Notes under the pieces: generated by a model
Seen by the model: the letters and a program-made list of their open reading frames with translations, nothing else
What the model was told of the DNA's origin: nothing
Databases searched by the model: none
Shown: in pieces, positions 17,371-25,695 of the stretch
How positions within the stretch are numbered: the stretch's first letter is position 1
How the letters are laid out: each line of letters opens with the position of its first letter
Source of the DNA: Amycolatopsis sp. 2-15
Lineage (GTDB): Bacteria > Actinomycetota > Actinomycetes > Mycobacteriales > Pseudonocardiaceae
Length of the DNA: 64,000 bases
Reading direction: 5' to 3'
NCBI RefSeq assembly: GCF_030285625.1
Contig: NZ_CP127294.1
Span: 3,544,001-3,608,000 of the forward strand
Program-made: the position numbers and the translations under genes

Positions 17371-17748
17371 GTGACCCTGATGTTCCTCAACGGCGGCGCC
17401 ATGCGCGGCGAACCGCTGCACCACCTGCTCGACGGCGCCCCTCTTGTCGCCTCGACGACCACCGCGCCGAAGTACCGCTTCTACTCCGTGGGCGGCCAGT
17501 GTCCGGCATTGGTCCCGGTCGCCCACGGTGGAGGGGCCGTGGCGGGCGAGGTGTACGAGGTGTCCCTGGACGCGCTGCGGGATCGAGTGCTGCCCGCGGA
17601 ACCGCCCGAACTGGAGCTGGGCGTGATCGAGCTGGCGGACGGGAGTTCGGCGTTCGCGATGCTGCTGCGCCGGCCGCAGACGTCCCACGTGCAGCTGCGC
17701 GACATCACCGAGATCGGTGACTGGCGGGCGTTCCGGTCTCGGTCATGA
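17371..17748 (+). CDS. Stand-alone allophanate hydrolase C-terminal-like protein
   Basis: A 125-residue protein resembling the C-terminal domain of allophanate hydrolases, a gamma-glutamylcyclotransferase-like fold. It starts MFLNGGAMRGEPLHHLLDG, followed by TTTAPKYRFYSVGG, the signature stretch of that family. The amidase domain that normally precedes it is absent, so this is a free-standing version. In purine and urea catabolism such domains act on carbamoyl or allophanate-like intermediates, but the exact reaction here is unknown. GTG is preceded by GAAGGGA. Its stop codon overlaps the glycerate kinase ATG by four bases, so the two are co-translated. Confidence 0.75.
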   Translation: MTLMFLNGGAMRGEPLHHLLDGAPLVASTTTAPKYRFYSVGGQCPALVPVAHGGGAVAGEVYEVSLDALRDRVLPAEPPELELGVIELADGSSAFAMLLRRPQTSHVQLRDITEIGDWRAFRSRS

Positions 17749-18845
17749 CGGTGCTGGTCGCGCCCGACAAGTTCAAGGGTTCGCTCACGGCGGCGCAGGT
17801 CGCTTCGGCGGTCGCCGCCGGTTTGCTCGCGGTGTCCCGCGACGAGCCGGTGGTCGAGCTCCCGGTGGCCGACGGCGGCGACGGCACGGTGGCTGCCGCC
17901 GTCGCCGCCGGGTTCCGCCGGGTGCCGGTGCGTGTGTCCGGGCCGACGGGGCGGCGCATCACGGCGTTCTTCGCGCTGCGGGGGGAGGTTGCCGTGGTGG
18001 AGCTGGCGGAGGCTTCCGGGCTGCATCGGCTGCCGGGCGGGTTGCCGGCGCCGCTGACCGCGTCGAGTTACGGCACGGGGGAGCTGATCGCGGCGGCCCG
18101 CGCGGCCGGCGCTTCGCGGATCGTGCTGGGCGTCGGCGGGAGTGCGTGCACGGATGGTGGCGCCGGGATGCTGACGGCACTGGGGGCACGGGTACTGGAT
18201 TCTTCCGGCACTGCGGTGCCTTCGGGCGGGATCGGTCTGGATTCCGTGTCTACTGTGGACTTATCTCGGGTGTCCGCTGTGGACATCGAGCTGGCGTGTG
18301 ACGTGGACAACCCGCTGCTGGGTCCTTCGGGCGCGGCGGCGGTGTATGGGCCGCAGAAGGGCGCGAGCCCTTCGGACGTTGCTGTGCTCGAGGCCGGGCT
18401 GCGCCAGTGGGCTTCGGTGCTGGGCCCTTCGTCCGCCTCGGCCCCGGGCGCCGGCGCGGCGGGCGGCGTGGGCTTCGCGGCGCTGGCGGCGCTGGGCGCT
18501 CGGATGCGGCCGGGGATTTCGCTGCTGCTCGACCTCCTGGGCTTCTCCGCAGCGGTCCGCGACGCCCGCCTCGTCATCACCGGCGAGGGCTCCCTGGACA
18601 CCCAGTCCCTGCACGGCAAGGCCCCCGTCGGTGTCCTGCGTGCGGCCATGGGCGCGGGCGTCCCGACGGTCGCCGTGGCGGGCCGCTGCCTGCTGCCCCC
18701 GGCCGATTGGCGCGCGGCCGGCTTCACCGCCGTCCACGCCCTCACGGACCTCGAACCGGACCCGTCGCGTTGCATGACGAACGCGGCGCCATTGCTGCGC
18801 CGCCTCGCGGAACGCCTGGCCCGCGACCACGCCGCGGCGGCCTAG
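17745..18845 (+). CDS. glxK: Glycerate 2-kinase (GlxK type)
   Basis: A 366-residue glycerate kinase of the GlxK/GarK family, phosphorylating D-glycerate with ATP. It begins VLVAPDKFKGSLTAAQVA, has PVADGGDGTVAAA near residue 41, LGVGGSACTDGGAGMLTALG near 127, CDVDNPLLGPSGAAAVYGPQKG near 188 and VITGEGSLDTQS near 280, all typical. Ureide breakdown gives glyoxylate, which two molecules at a time can become tartronate semialdehyde, then glycerate, so the enzyme fits at the end of a purine cluster, as in the E. coli all genes. Glyoxylate carboligase and the semialdehyde reductase are not nearby. Confidence 0.93.
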   Translation: MTVLVAPDKFKGSLTAAQVASAVAAGLLAVSRDEPVVELPVADGGDGTVAAAVAAGFRRVPVRVSGPTGRRITAFFALRGEVAVVELAEASGLHRLPGGLPAPLTASSYGTGELIAAARAAGASRIVLGVGGSACTDGGAGMLTALGARVLDSSGTAVPSGGIGLDSVSTVDLSRVSAVDIELACDVDNPLLGPSGAAAVYGPQKGASPSDVAVLEAGLRQWASVLGPSSASAPGAGAAGGVGFAALAALGARMRPGISLLLDLLGFSAAVRDARLVITGEGSLDTQSLHGKAPVGVLRAAMGAGVPTVAVAGRCLLPPADWRAAGFTAVHALTDLEPDPSRCMTNAAPLLRRLAERLARDHAAAA

Positions 18846-18869
18846 CTCCGCCGCCGGCCGCCGTTCCGA

Positions 18870-18890
18870 CGCACCGAACGCCGCATTGGG
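18870..18890. repeat. Single copy of the dispersed hairpin-arm repeat
   Basis: These 21 bases are identical to 49319-49339 in another intergenic region 30 kb away. The unit is the right arm of the hairpin repeat described there plus the next module's left arm. Here it lies between glycerate kinase and the convergent Nudix gene, where it could also act as part of a transcription boundary. Confidence 0.65.
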
Positions 18891-18911
18891 GTGCTGGTGT
18901 ACAGGCGTGGC

Positions 18912-19301
18912 CTAGCCGAACAGGCGGCGGACGTGGGGCGAGAGACGCAGGTCCGCCGCGGTTTCCGGGGTGGCCCAGGTGAAGTCGACGTGCTCGGCGG
19001 GGTTGAGGGTGACCGTGCCGGGGGTGGGTTCGGTGGCGTTGTAGACGCGGGCATGGATCGTGAGCGGGCGGCCGTCGAGGTCGGGCCATGAGAGACGGGC
19101 GCGTTCGCCGAGGAGGTGGACGCGCAGGCCCGTTTCCTCGGCCACCTCGCGGACCGCGGTGGTCTCCGGGGCTTCGCCGGGCTCGGCCGTGCCGCCGGGG
19201 AGCTCCCAGTGCTCGCCGAGGAACGTGCCGGGCGCGCGGCGCAGGAGGAGGACTGTGGCGCCGCGGGGGACCCAGGCGTAGGCGAGGAGCTTGGTGGTCA
19301 T
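18912..19301 (-). CDS. NUDIX hydrolase
   Basis: A 129-residue Nudix pyrophosphohydrolase. The complete Nudix box is present near residues 36 to 58, as GGTAEPGEAPETTAVREVAE followed by ETG, supplying the magnesium-binding glutamates. The substrate, probably a nucleoside diphosphate derivative or oxidised nucleotide, cannot be inferred. The preceding LLLRRAPGTFLGEHWELPGG is typical of the MutT-like branch. Its ATG overlaps the TGA of the upstream SDR gene, so it is the last gene of a minus-strand unit with the SDR and RraA-like genes. Confidence 0.9.
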   Translation of the reverse strand: MTTKLLAYAWVPRGATVLLLRRAPGTFLGEHWELPGGTAEPGEAPETTAVREVAEETGLRVHLLGERARLSWPDLDGRPLTIHARVYNATEPTPGTVTLNPAEHVDFTWATPETAADLRLSPHVRRLFG

Positions 19302-20020
19302 GAGAAGCCGCCGTTGGAGGTGAGGAGCTGGCCGGTGACCCAGGCGCCGTCGGGGCCACAGAGGAAGGACACGAGGTTGGCGCAGTCGAGTGGGGTGCCG
19401 AGGCGGCCGAGGGGCGTGCGGGTGCGGAGGGTGGTGCTCAGGGGGCCGTCGATCCAACCGGTGTCGGTGGGGCCGGGGTTGACGGCGTTGGCGGTGATGC
19501 CGCGGGGGCCGAGTTCCGTGGCCGCGGCGACGATCAGGCGGTCGAGGGCGCCCTTGCTGGCGCCGTAGGGGACGTTGTGGACCACGGCGTCGCTGGTCAG
19601 GGCGACGATGCGGCCGGCGCCGTGGGGTCCGGCGAAACGCATCGCGAACTCGCGCATCAGCAGCCAGTTCGCGCGCGTGTTCACCGCGAAGTGCCGGTCG
19701 AAGCTTTCGAGCGACGTGTCGAGGAAACCGGAGTCGACGGACTCGCAGTGCGCCAGCACCAGAGCCGTCGCCTCGCCCAGGGAAGCAGCCACGCGGTCGA
19801 ACACCCAGGCCGCGGCCGACGGATCGGCCAAGTCCGCTTCCACCGAGAAATCCCCGACCTGGACCGGATCCGGGCCCCACGGCATGCGGGCGTCGTAGGC
19901 CTGCCAGTGCGTGCACGCGACGAGCCAGCCGTCGGCGGACAGGCGTTCGGCGATGGCCGCCCCGATGCCCGCGCGCCGGCCGACGCCGGTGACCAGGGCG
20001 ACCGGGCGCTCACTCCTCAA
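19298..20020 (-). CDS. SDR-family oxidoreductase
   Basis: A 240-residue classical-type short-chain dehydrogenase. The NAD(P) loop reads TGVGRRAGIGAAIAERL near residue 11. The catalytic serine lies in VALTSDAVVHN and the Tyr/Lys pair in PYGASKGALDRL near 153, and NAVNPGPTDTGW near 185 is typical. The ending LLTSNGGFS fits the common C-terminal glycine motif. The best start is TTG at 20020, overlapping the RraA-like gene by 11 bp, with GAGGAG-like sequence nearby; a rare start codon is the weak point. The substrate is unknown. Confidence 0.85.
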   Translation of the reverse strand: MRSERPVALVTGVGRRAGIGAAIAERLSADGWLVACTHWQAYDARMPWGPDPVQVGDFSVEADLADPSAAAWVFDRVAASLGEATALVLAHCESVDSGFLDTSLESFDRHFAVNTRANWLLMREFAMRFAGPHGAGRIVALTSDAVVHNVPYGASKGALDRLIVAAATELGPRGITANAVNPGPTDTGWIDGPLSTTLRTRTPLGRLGTPLDCANLVSFLCGPDGAWVTGQLLTSNGGFS

Positions 20021-20714
20021 TGGCCCCGCCGACGGCGCGCAGGTGCTCGCGGAAGGTCAGCGCGGGGTTGGCCTCGCGGGCGCGCAGGAACTCGGCGAAG
20101 CGCACCTGCTCGCGCAGCGTCTTGCCGCCGCGGATGAGCTCGGCCTGGCGCCGCTCGGTGTCGCGAATGGACTCCGCGAGGCGGAACACGTCGTCGGCCT
20201 CTGCGGCGGGCACGAAGACCACGCCGTCGTCGTCGCCGAACACCAGGTCGTCCGTCGTCACCTCCCACTCGCCGACGCGCGCGGACTCCAGCGCGTTCGC
20301 GGCGCGGTCGGTGAGCGTGAGCGGTCCGGTCGGCAGGGAGCCGAGGCTGAACACGGGCAGCCCGATCACCCGCAGGTCGGCGGTGTCGCGGTGCAGGCCC
20401 CAGATCACGATGCCGGCCGCGCCCGCCTTCGCGGCCTCGATCGCCACGAGGTCGCCGACGCAGCTCTCGTCGAGGCGCCCGCCGTTGTCCACCACCAGCA
20501 CGTCGCCCTCCTCGGCGCCCATCAGCGCCTCCAGGAACACGTCCACGCTGCCCGCGTGCCGCGCCGGCAACACCCGCCCGGCCACGCGCCCACCGACCGC
20601 ACCCCGCGTACCCGCCGGCGCGCAACGCACCTGCAGCCGCGCGCGGATGCACCCGTCCGTGAGGTGCGCGGTGGTGAGCTTTTCGAAGCGGCGCCGCAGC
20701 TCGTCGGGTTTCAT
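20010..20714 (-). CDS. RraA-like / 4-hydroxy-4-methyl-2-oxoglutarate aldolase family protein
   Basis: A 234-residue protein of the RraA/HMG aldolase fold. The family core is near residues 75 to 115, with VVDNGGRLDESCVGDLVAIE and GIVIWGLHRDT, the Arg-Asp pair matching the substrate and metal-binding motif of class II pyruvate aldolases. Some family members are RNase E regulators, others are aldolases or oxaloacetate decarboxylases. The sequence alone favours an aldolase-like enzyme. ATG follows TGAGGAA. It sits four bases downstream of the truncated VOC gene and overlaps the SDR gene, suggesting one transcript. Confidence 0.8.
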   Translation of the reverse strand: MKPDELRRRFEKLTTAHLTDGCIRARLQVRCAPAGTRGAVGGRVAGRVLPARHAGSVDVFLEALMGAEEGDVLVVDNGGRLDESCVGDLVAIEAAKAGAAGIVIWGLHRDTADLRVIGLPVFSLGSLPTGPLTLTDRAANALESARVGEWEVTTDDLVFGDDDGVVFVPAAEADDVFRLAESIRDTERRQAELIRGGKTLREQVRFAEFLRAREANPALTFREHLRAVGGAIEE

Positions 20715-20718
20715 TTCC

Positions 20719-21009
20719 TCAGGCCTTTCTCGCGGCGAGCTGGAAGACGTTACCGGACGGATCCCGCACCATGGCACGAAAATCGCCGTACGGAGTCTCG
20801 CGCGGCTCCTCCACCGACGTGGCTCCGGCGGCCAGTGCTCGGGCGTACGTGCCCGCGACGTCGGCCACGTACACGTACAAGAACGCCGGGAACGCCTCCC
20901 GCTCCGCCGAGACACCGGAGACCAGCACGAGCGCGTCGCCGAGCCGCACCTCCGCCGGGCCGGGCGTGGGCATGGTGGTGGCCGCGAAAACCGTGACCAG
21001 GAACTCCAC
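20719..21009 (-). CDS. VOC-family (glyoxalase fold) protein, N-terminus disturbed
   Basis: A roughly 96-residue reading frame with the body of a vicinal-oxygen-chelate fold protein. It has PAEVRLGDALVLVSG, then FLYVYVADVAGTYARALAAG, then FRAMVRDPSGNVFQLAARK at the C-terminus. The first beta strand and metal ligand that should precede AAAVEFL are missing or garbled. The frame runs upstream to 21234 only as arginine-rich noise, so the GTG at 21009 is a formal start. The gene may be truncated or frameshifted and nonfunctional. It is just upstream of the RraA-like gene on the same strand. Confidence 0.5.
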   Translation of the reverse strand: MEFLVTVFAATTMPTPGPAEVRLGDALVLVSGVSAEREAFPAFLYVYVADVAGTYARALAAGATSVEEPRETPYGDFRAMVRDPSGNVFQLAARKA

Positions 21010-21067
21010 GGCGGCCGCCGGGTCACCTCCCGAGCCAACCGCGTCCGCGACACGCGCGCAACGAGTT

Positions 21068-21238
21068 TCAGAAGTCCGCCGCCTTGCCCGTGAACAGCTC
21101 CGCGAATGCCGCGGCCACCGCCTCCGAACCGAGCACCCGCCGCAGCCGCGCCCGGGCCAGGAACGGGTCTGCCGCGGCGGGAACGTTGTGGAAGATCTTC
21201 GAGCTCCACAGCGAGACTCCTGATACCGCTTCACTCAC
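21068..21238 (-). CDS. Possible small ORF or gene fragment upstream of VOC remnant
   Basis: A 56-codon frame beginning GTG and containing SLWSSKIFHNVPAAADPFLA and then LRRVLGSEAVAAAFAELF before TGA. Amino acid composition is protein-like, unlike neighbouring frames, and it ends 59 bp before the formal VOC start. It could be a genuine small protein or the C-terminal stub of a lost gene. No family was recognised and no good ribosome site precedes the start. Confidence 0.3.
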   Translation of the reverse strand: MSEAVSGVSLWSSKIFHNVPAAADPFLARARLRRVLGSEAVAAAFAELFTGKAADF

Positions 21239-21260
21239 CCCCCACGGAGGCGACCCACCA

Positions 21261-21311
21261 GCGAGATCGCCGGCTTCGCGGCGATCTCGCGCGCCTCGGC
21301 GGAGCCGAGGC
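21261..21311. other. Two adjacent perfect hairpins in a 300-bp gap
   Basis: The gap 21239-21539 has no gene. It holds an 11-bp perfect stem, GCGAGATCGCC (21261-21271) with GGCGATCTCGC (21280-21290), and next to it an 8-bp stem with a three-base loop, GCCTCGGC (21293-21300) with GCCGAGGC (21304-21311). Terminator-like hairpins between divergent gene starts are unexpected, so they may belong to a deleted gene. A small palindrome, CCGAT-TTC-ATCGG, lies near 21409 and could be regulatory for efeO. Confidence 0.4.
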
Positions 21312-21539
21312 CAAAGACACAGCGACCACGGCCGTCCGCGCCTGCCTCAGGAATCCACCATAAGTGTCGAACGGGACTTAACGCCGCCCGGAACTTTGAT
21401 CCTTATATCCGATTTCATCGGTTTCTGGTTGAAGTCCTGGTGAATTCCCGGGCGGGAGGTGGTCTCGACCCCCTGTTTCTTCACGTTCCGCACGCATAAT
21501 TCCCTCCCGGTAGTCCGAACGAGTGGCAGGAGTGTGCGC

Positions 21540-22715
21540 GTGCCGGGGTCTGTACGTGCCCGTTGGGTGGTGGGGGCCGCGGGTGTCGTGGTTGTCGCTG
21601 CTGCCGTGGGAATCGCCTTCGCGGTCTGGCCGGACGGGGCGTCCGCGCAGGATCCGGAGATCCAGATCTCCCGCTCCGCCTGTGGTCAGGGCTGGACGGA
21701 CCCCAAGGCGGGCCCGCAAATCTTCAACCTCCACAACACCGGTGCCGTCACGTCGGAGGTCGATCTGATCGACCCGAAGAGCGGGGTGATCTACGGCGAG
21801 GTCGAGGGGCTCGGCACGGGGACGACCCGGCCCATGTCGGTGACACTCGGTAACGGATCGTACGCCTTCCGGTGCCTGCCAGAGGACTCCTCCGCGATCG
21901 TGGGCCCGACGACGACCGTCAGTGGCGGCGCCGAGCGCGGCCCGGGTGTTGCGGCGGTGACGCAGAACGACCTCCTGCAACCGCTCAAGGTCTACGAGGC
22001 CAAGGTGACCCAGGGCCTCGACACGCTGGCCACCGACGTCGGCGCGCTCAAGGACGCCGTGCACCGTGGCGACCGCGGCGCGAGCGAGTCCACCTGGCTC
22101 ACCGCACACCTGACCTACGAGCGCCTCGGCGCCGCCTACGACGCGTTCGGCGACTCCGACGGCGCCATCAACGGCACGACCGCCGGCCTGCCCGGCGGCA
22201 CGTCCGACCCGGACTTCACCGGCTTCCACCGCCTCGAGTACGGCCTCTGGCACAACGAGGACATGGGCTCGCTCGGCGGCGTCGTCGACCAGCTGGCCTC
22301 CGACGTGCAGGACCTGCGCGCCGCCTTCCCCCGGAGCCAGGTGGATTCCAACGACCTCGGCCTGCGCGCCCACGAGATCGTGGAGAACGCCCTGCAGTTC
22401 GAGCTCACCGCCAAGACCGACTACGGCAGCGGCACCAACCTCGCCACCACGCGGGCGAACCTCGACGGCGTGCAGACCGTGCTCGACGTCCTGCGCCCGG
22501 TCCTCGCCCCGCGTTACCCGCAGCTGTCCGGTGTGGACAGCTGGATGCAGCGGACCGAAACCACCCTCGACGGCGCCTGCAAGCCCGACGGTTCGTGGAC
22601 GCCCGTCTCGGCGCTCACCGCGCCGCAACGCCAGAAGATCAACGCCGACGTCAGCGAGCTCACCGAGCGGCTCGCCCCGATCGCGGCCATCGCCGAACCC
22701 CGGAGGGTTTCGTGA
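21540..22715 (+). CDS. efeO: EfeO-type iron uptake periplasmic/surface protein
   Basis: A 391-residue exported protein. An N-terminal hydrophobic segment (about residues 8 to 28) is a signal peptide or anchor. Residues about 40 to 130 form a cupredoxin-like domain, starting with ACGQGWTDPKAG. Residues about 140 to 390 are the imelysin/M75 domain with the metal motif GFHRLEYGLW (GxHxxE). In EfeUOB systems it hands ferrous or ferric iron to the EfeU permease. GTG at 21540 is chosen for the AGGAG seven bases upstream. The efeB gene overlaps it by four bases. No efeU gene is found in the window. Confidence 0.9.
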   Translation: MPGSVRARWVVGAAGVVVVAAAVGIAFAVWPDGASAQDPEIQISRSACGQGWTDPKAGPQIFNLHNTGAVTSEVDLIDPKSGVIYGEVEGLGTGTTRPMSVTLGNGSYAFRCLPEDSSAIVGPTTTVSGGAERGPGVAAVTQNDLLQPLKVYEAKVTQGLDTLATDVGALKDAVHRGDRGASESTWLTAHLTYERLGAAYDAFGDSDGAINGTTAGLPGGTSDPDFTGFHRLEYGLWHNEDMGSLGGVVDQLASDVQDLRAAFPRSQVDSNDLGLRAHEIVENALQFELTAKTDYGSGTNLATTRANLDGVQTVLDVLRPVLAPRYPQLSGVDSWMQRTETTLDGACKPDGSWTPVSALTAPQRQKINADVSELTERLAPIAAIAEPRRVS

Positions 22716-23959
22716 CCGCCAAGCCCACCAAGCCCGCCCAGCCCGCCAAGCCCGGAGAGTCCTCCCGCCGGACGTTCCTGCGCCGCACCGTCGTCGGCGC
22801 CGGCCTGACCGCCGCCGCGGGCGTGGGGGTCGGCTCGGTCGCCGCGAGCGCCGCCGACACCGGCGCCGGTTCCGTCGCGTTCCACGGCGACCGCCAGGCC
22901 GCGATCGTGCGCCAGCCGCCCGCGCAGAGCGTGGTGGCCTCGTTCGACGTCGTCGCCGACAACAAGGCCGAGCTCACGGACCTGTTCAAGGAGATCACCG
23001 ACCGGGCGCGTTTCCTCACCACCGGCGGCGCCCCCGCGGCGCTCGGCATCACCGCGCCGCCCGCCGACTCCGGCGTGCTCGGCCCGGTCGTGCCGGCGGG
23101 CAACCTCGGCGTGGTGCTCGGCGTGGGCTCGTCGCTGTTCGACGACCGCTACGGCCTCGCGGCGCTCAAGCCGAAGAAGCTCAAGCCGATGACGATGTTC
23201 CCCAACGACGATCTCGACGCCGCCCAGTGCCACGGCGACCTGTCGCTCGTGCTCTCGGCAGACAACACCGACACCGTGCTGCACGCGCTGCGTGACATCA
23301 CCCGCGCCACCCGCGGCGGCATGCAGCTGCGCTGGAAGATCAACGGCTTCGCCTCGCAGCCGCGGCCTTCGGGCACCCCGCGCAACCTCATGGGCTTCAA
23401 GGACGGCACCTCGAACCCGACCGACGCCGAGTACGACAAGCTGGTCTGGCTCGGCGGTGGCAGCGGCGAGCCCGCGTGGACCAAGGGCGGCACCTATCAG
23501 GTCGTGCGGCTGATCCGGATGCTCGTCGAGTTCTGGGACCGCGTGTCGCTGACCGAACAGGAGAACATGTTCGGCCGCCGCCGCGACACCGGCGCGCCGC
23601 TGGACGGCGCCGACGAGCAGGACGTGCCGAAGTACGCCGACGACCCCGTCGGCACCGTCATCCCGCTCACGAGCCACATTCGCAAGGCGAACCCCCGGAA
23701 GCCGGAGACGGATTCCAGCCGGATCCTGCGCCGCGCGGTCAACTACGACCGCGGCGTGGACACCAACGGCAACCTGGACATGGGCCTGATCTTCACCTGC
23801 TACCAGCAGGACCTCGAGCGTCAGTTCGAGGCGGTCCAGAAGCGGCTCGTCGACGAGCCGCTGGTCGATTACATCTCCCCGTTCGGCGGCGGGTACTTCC
23901 TGGCGCTGCCCGGGGTGACCGGTCCCGACGACCACTACGGCCGGGCGTTGCTCGCCTGA
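22712..23959 (+). CDS. efeB: EfeB, Tat-exported Dyp-type heme peroxidase
   Basis: A 415-residue deferrochelatase/peroxidase. The N-terminus carries a Tat signal with SSRRTFLRRTVVGAG near residues 15 to 30 and a hydrophobic stretch after it. The Dyp family motif GFKDGTSNP is near residue 230, with the catalytic aspartate, and the proximal heme histidine is probably in PLTSHIRKANPR near 322. EfeB oxidises or removes iron from heme outside the membrane, working with EfeO. The GTG start overlaps the efeO stop, with CGGAGGG upstream. The gene is complete. Confidence 0.93.
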   Translation: MTAKPTKPAQPAKPGESSRRTFLRRTVVGAGLTAAAGVGVGSVAASAADTGAGSVAFHGDRQAAIVRQPPAQSVVASFDVVADNKAELTDLFKEITDRARFLTTGGAPAALGITAPPADSGVLGPVVPAGNLGVVLGVGSSLFDDRYGLAALKPKKLKPMTMFPNDDLDAAQCHGDLSLVLSADNTDTVLHALRDITRATRGGMQLRWKINGFASQPRPSGTPRNLMGFKDGTSNPTDAEYDKLVWLGGGSGEPAWTKGGTYQVVRLIRMLVEFWDRVSLTEQENMFGRRRDTGAPLDGADEQDVPKYADDPVGTVIPLTSHIRKANPRKPETDSSRILRRAVNYDRGVDTNGNLDMGLIFTCYQQDLERQFEAVQKRLVDEPLVDYISPFGGGYFLALPGVTGPDDHYGRALLA

Positions 23960-24018
23960 CCGTTTTCCCGAAAGTGCAATTCCCACCACAAGGTCACCGA
24001 GATCAGGAGGATTCCCCA

Positions 24019-25659
24019 GTGGACAAAGGAATCGGCAGACGGCGTCGCCGTTCACGCCGGCTGATCGGCGCGGGAGCGCTCGCTTCGGCCGCCGCGCTGG
24101 CGATCGTCACCGGCTCCGCGGCGTCGACCGCCGACGCCCAGGCGCTGCACACGCTGCCGGCGTCGTGGCTGCCGACGCTCACCCCGATCAAGCATGTCGT
24201 GGTGATCTTCGGCGAGAACATCTCGTTCGACCACTACTTCGGCACCTACCCCAACGCGACCAACCAGGACGGCACGCCGTTCAAGGCCGCGCGCAACACC
24301 CCGAAGGTCAACGGCCTCGACAAGAAGCTGCTGACCAACAACCCCAACGCCTACGACCCGAAGCGCCTTTCCCCCGGCCAGGCGCTGACCTGCGACCAGA
24401 ACCACAGCTACGGTGCTGAGCAGGCGGCGTTCAACGGCGGCAAGATGGACAAGTTCGTCGAGAAGACCGAGACCGACAAGTGCACGGGGCAGCCGATTCT
24501 CTTCGGCGAGCCGGGCCTGGTCATGGACTACTACGACGGCAACACCGTCACCGGCTTGTGGAACTACGCTCAGAACTACGCGATGAGCGACAACTCCTAC
24601 AACACGACCTTCGGCCCGTCGTCCCCCGGTGCGCTGAACCTGATCTCCGGCCAGACGGGCGGGGCGCAGGCGCTCACCTCGGTGACGCACCAGCCGACCA
24701 CCGACTCGTACGCCGTCGTTTCCCCCGACAAGAACGGGATCGGCACGGTCATCAACGACCCGGACCCGGCATACGACGACTGTTCGGACAAGAACCACAC
24801 CGCCACCGAGAACCTCGCCTCGATGCAGGGCAAGAACATCGGTGACATGCTGAACCAGCGCCACGTGACCTGGGGCTGGTTCCAGGGTGGTTTCAAGCCG
24901 ACCGGCACCCAGAACGGGTTCGCGGTCTGCGGTGCGCAGCACAACAACGTGGGCGGCATCCCCGTGGTGGACTACAGCCCCCACCACGAGCCGTTCCAGT
25001 ACTACAAGTCGACGTCGAACCCGAAGCACCTGCCGCCGACCTCGGTGCAGGCCATCGGTCAGACCGACCAGGCCAACCACCAGTACGACATGACCGACTT
25101 CGACGCTTCGCTGAAGGCCGGCTCGATGCCCGCCGTGAGCTTCCTCAAGGCCCCGGCCTACGAGGACGCCCACGCGGCCAACTCCGACCCGCTCGACGAG
25201 CAGCAGTTCGTGGTCAGCGAAATCAACAAGATCCAGCAGTCGCCGGAGTGGCGGTCCACCGCGATCGTCCTCGCCTACGACGACTCGGACGGCTGGTACG
25301 ACCACCAGAAGTCCACGATCATCAACGGGTCGAAGGACGCCGCGCAGGACCAGTCGGTCTGCACCGGCACCAGCACCAAGCTGGGCACGACCGCGGACCG
25401 CTGCGGTTATGGCCCGCGCCTGCCGCTGCAGGTCATCTCGCCCTACAGCAAGGTGAACTTCGTCGACCACACCCGCACCGACCAGACCTCCGTGCTGCAG
25501 TTCGTGGAGGACAACTGGTTCACCGGTCGTGTCGGCGGCTCGTCGTTCGACTCCCGCGCCGGCGGGCTGTGGAACATGTTCAACTTCTGGTGGCCGCAGG
25601 CGGGCAAGCTCCCGCTGGACCCGAAGACGGGTGCAGTCGTCAAGAACGGGCACCACTGA
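24019..25659 (+). CDS. Secreted phosphoesterase (phospholipase C / acid phosphatase family)
   Basis: A 546-residue exported phosphoesterase. A signal peptide with an Arg-rich start and the hydrophobic run ALASAAALAIVTGSAAS occupies residues about 1 to 40. The metal-binding motif HVVVIFGENISFDHYFGTYP near residue 57, the conserved NHSYG, and VLAYDDSDGWYDH near 415 place it in the bacterial phospholipase C / AcpA superfamily. Likely activities are phosphatidylcholine cleavage or general phosphate release outside the cell. GTG has CAGGAGGA upstream. It lies 59 bp after efeB and ends at a strong terminator, so it may share the efe transcript. Confidence 0.88.
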   Translation: MDKGIGRRRRRSRRLIGAGALASAAALAIVTGSAASTADAQALHTLPASWLPTLTPIKHVVVIFGENISFDHYFGTYPNATNQDGTPFKAARNTPKVNGLDKKLLTNNPNAYDPKRLSPGQALTCDQNHSYGAEQAAFNGGKMDKFVEKTETDKCTGQPILFGEPGLVMDYYDGNTVTGLWNYAQNYAMSDNSYNTTFGPSSPGALNLISGQTGGAQALTSVTHQPTTDSYAVVSPDKNGIGTVINDPDPAYDDCSDKNHTATENLASMQGKNIGDMLNQRHVTWGWFQGGFKPTGTQNGFAVCGAQHNNVGGIPVVDYSPHHEPFQYYKSTSNPKHLPPTSVQAIGQTDQANHQYDMTDFDASLKAGSMPAVSFLKAPAYEDAHAANSDPLDEQQFVVSEINKIQQSPEWRSTAIVLAYDDSDGWYDHQKSTIINGSKDAAQDQSVCTGTSTKLGTTADRCGYGPRLPLQVISPYSKVNFVDHTRTDQTSVLQFVEDNWFTGRVGGSSFDSRAGGLWNMFNFWWPQAGKLPLDPKTGAVVKNGHH

Positions 25660-25695
25660 ACACCGCGTAGGACCGAACACCAGTAGTACCCAGTT

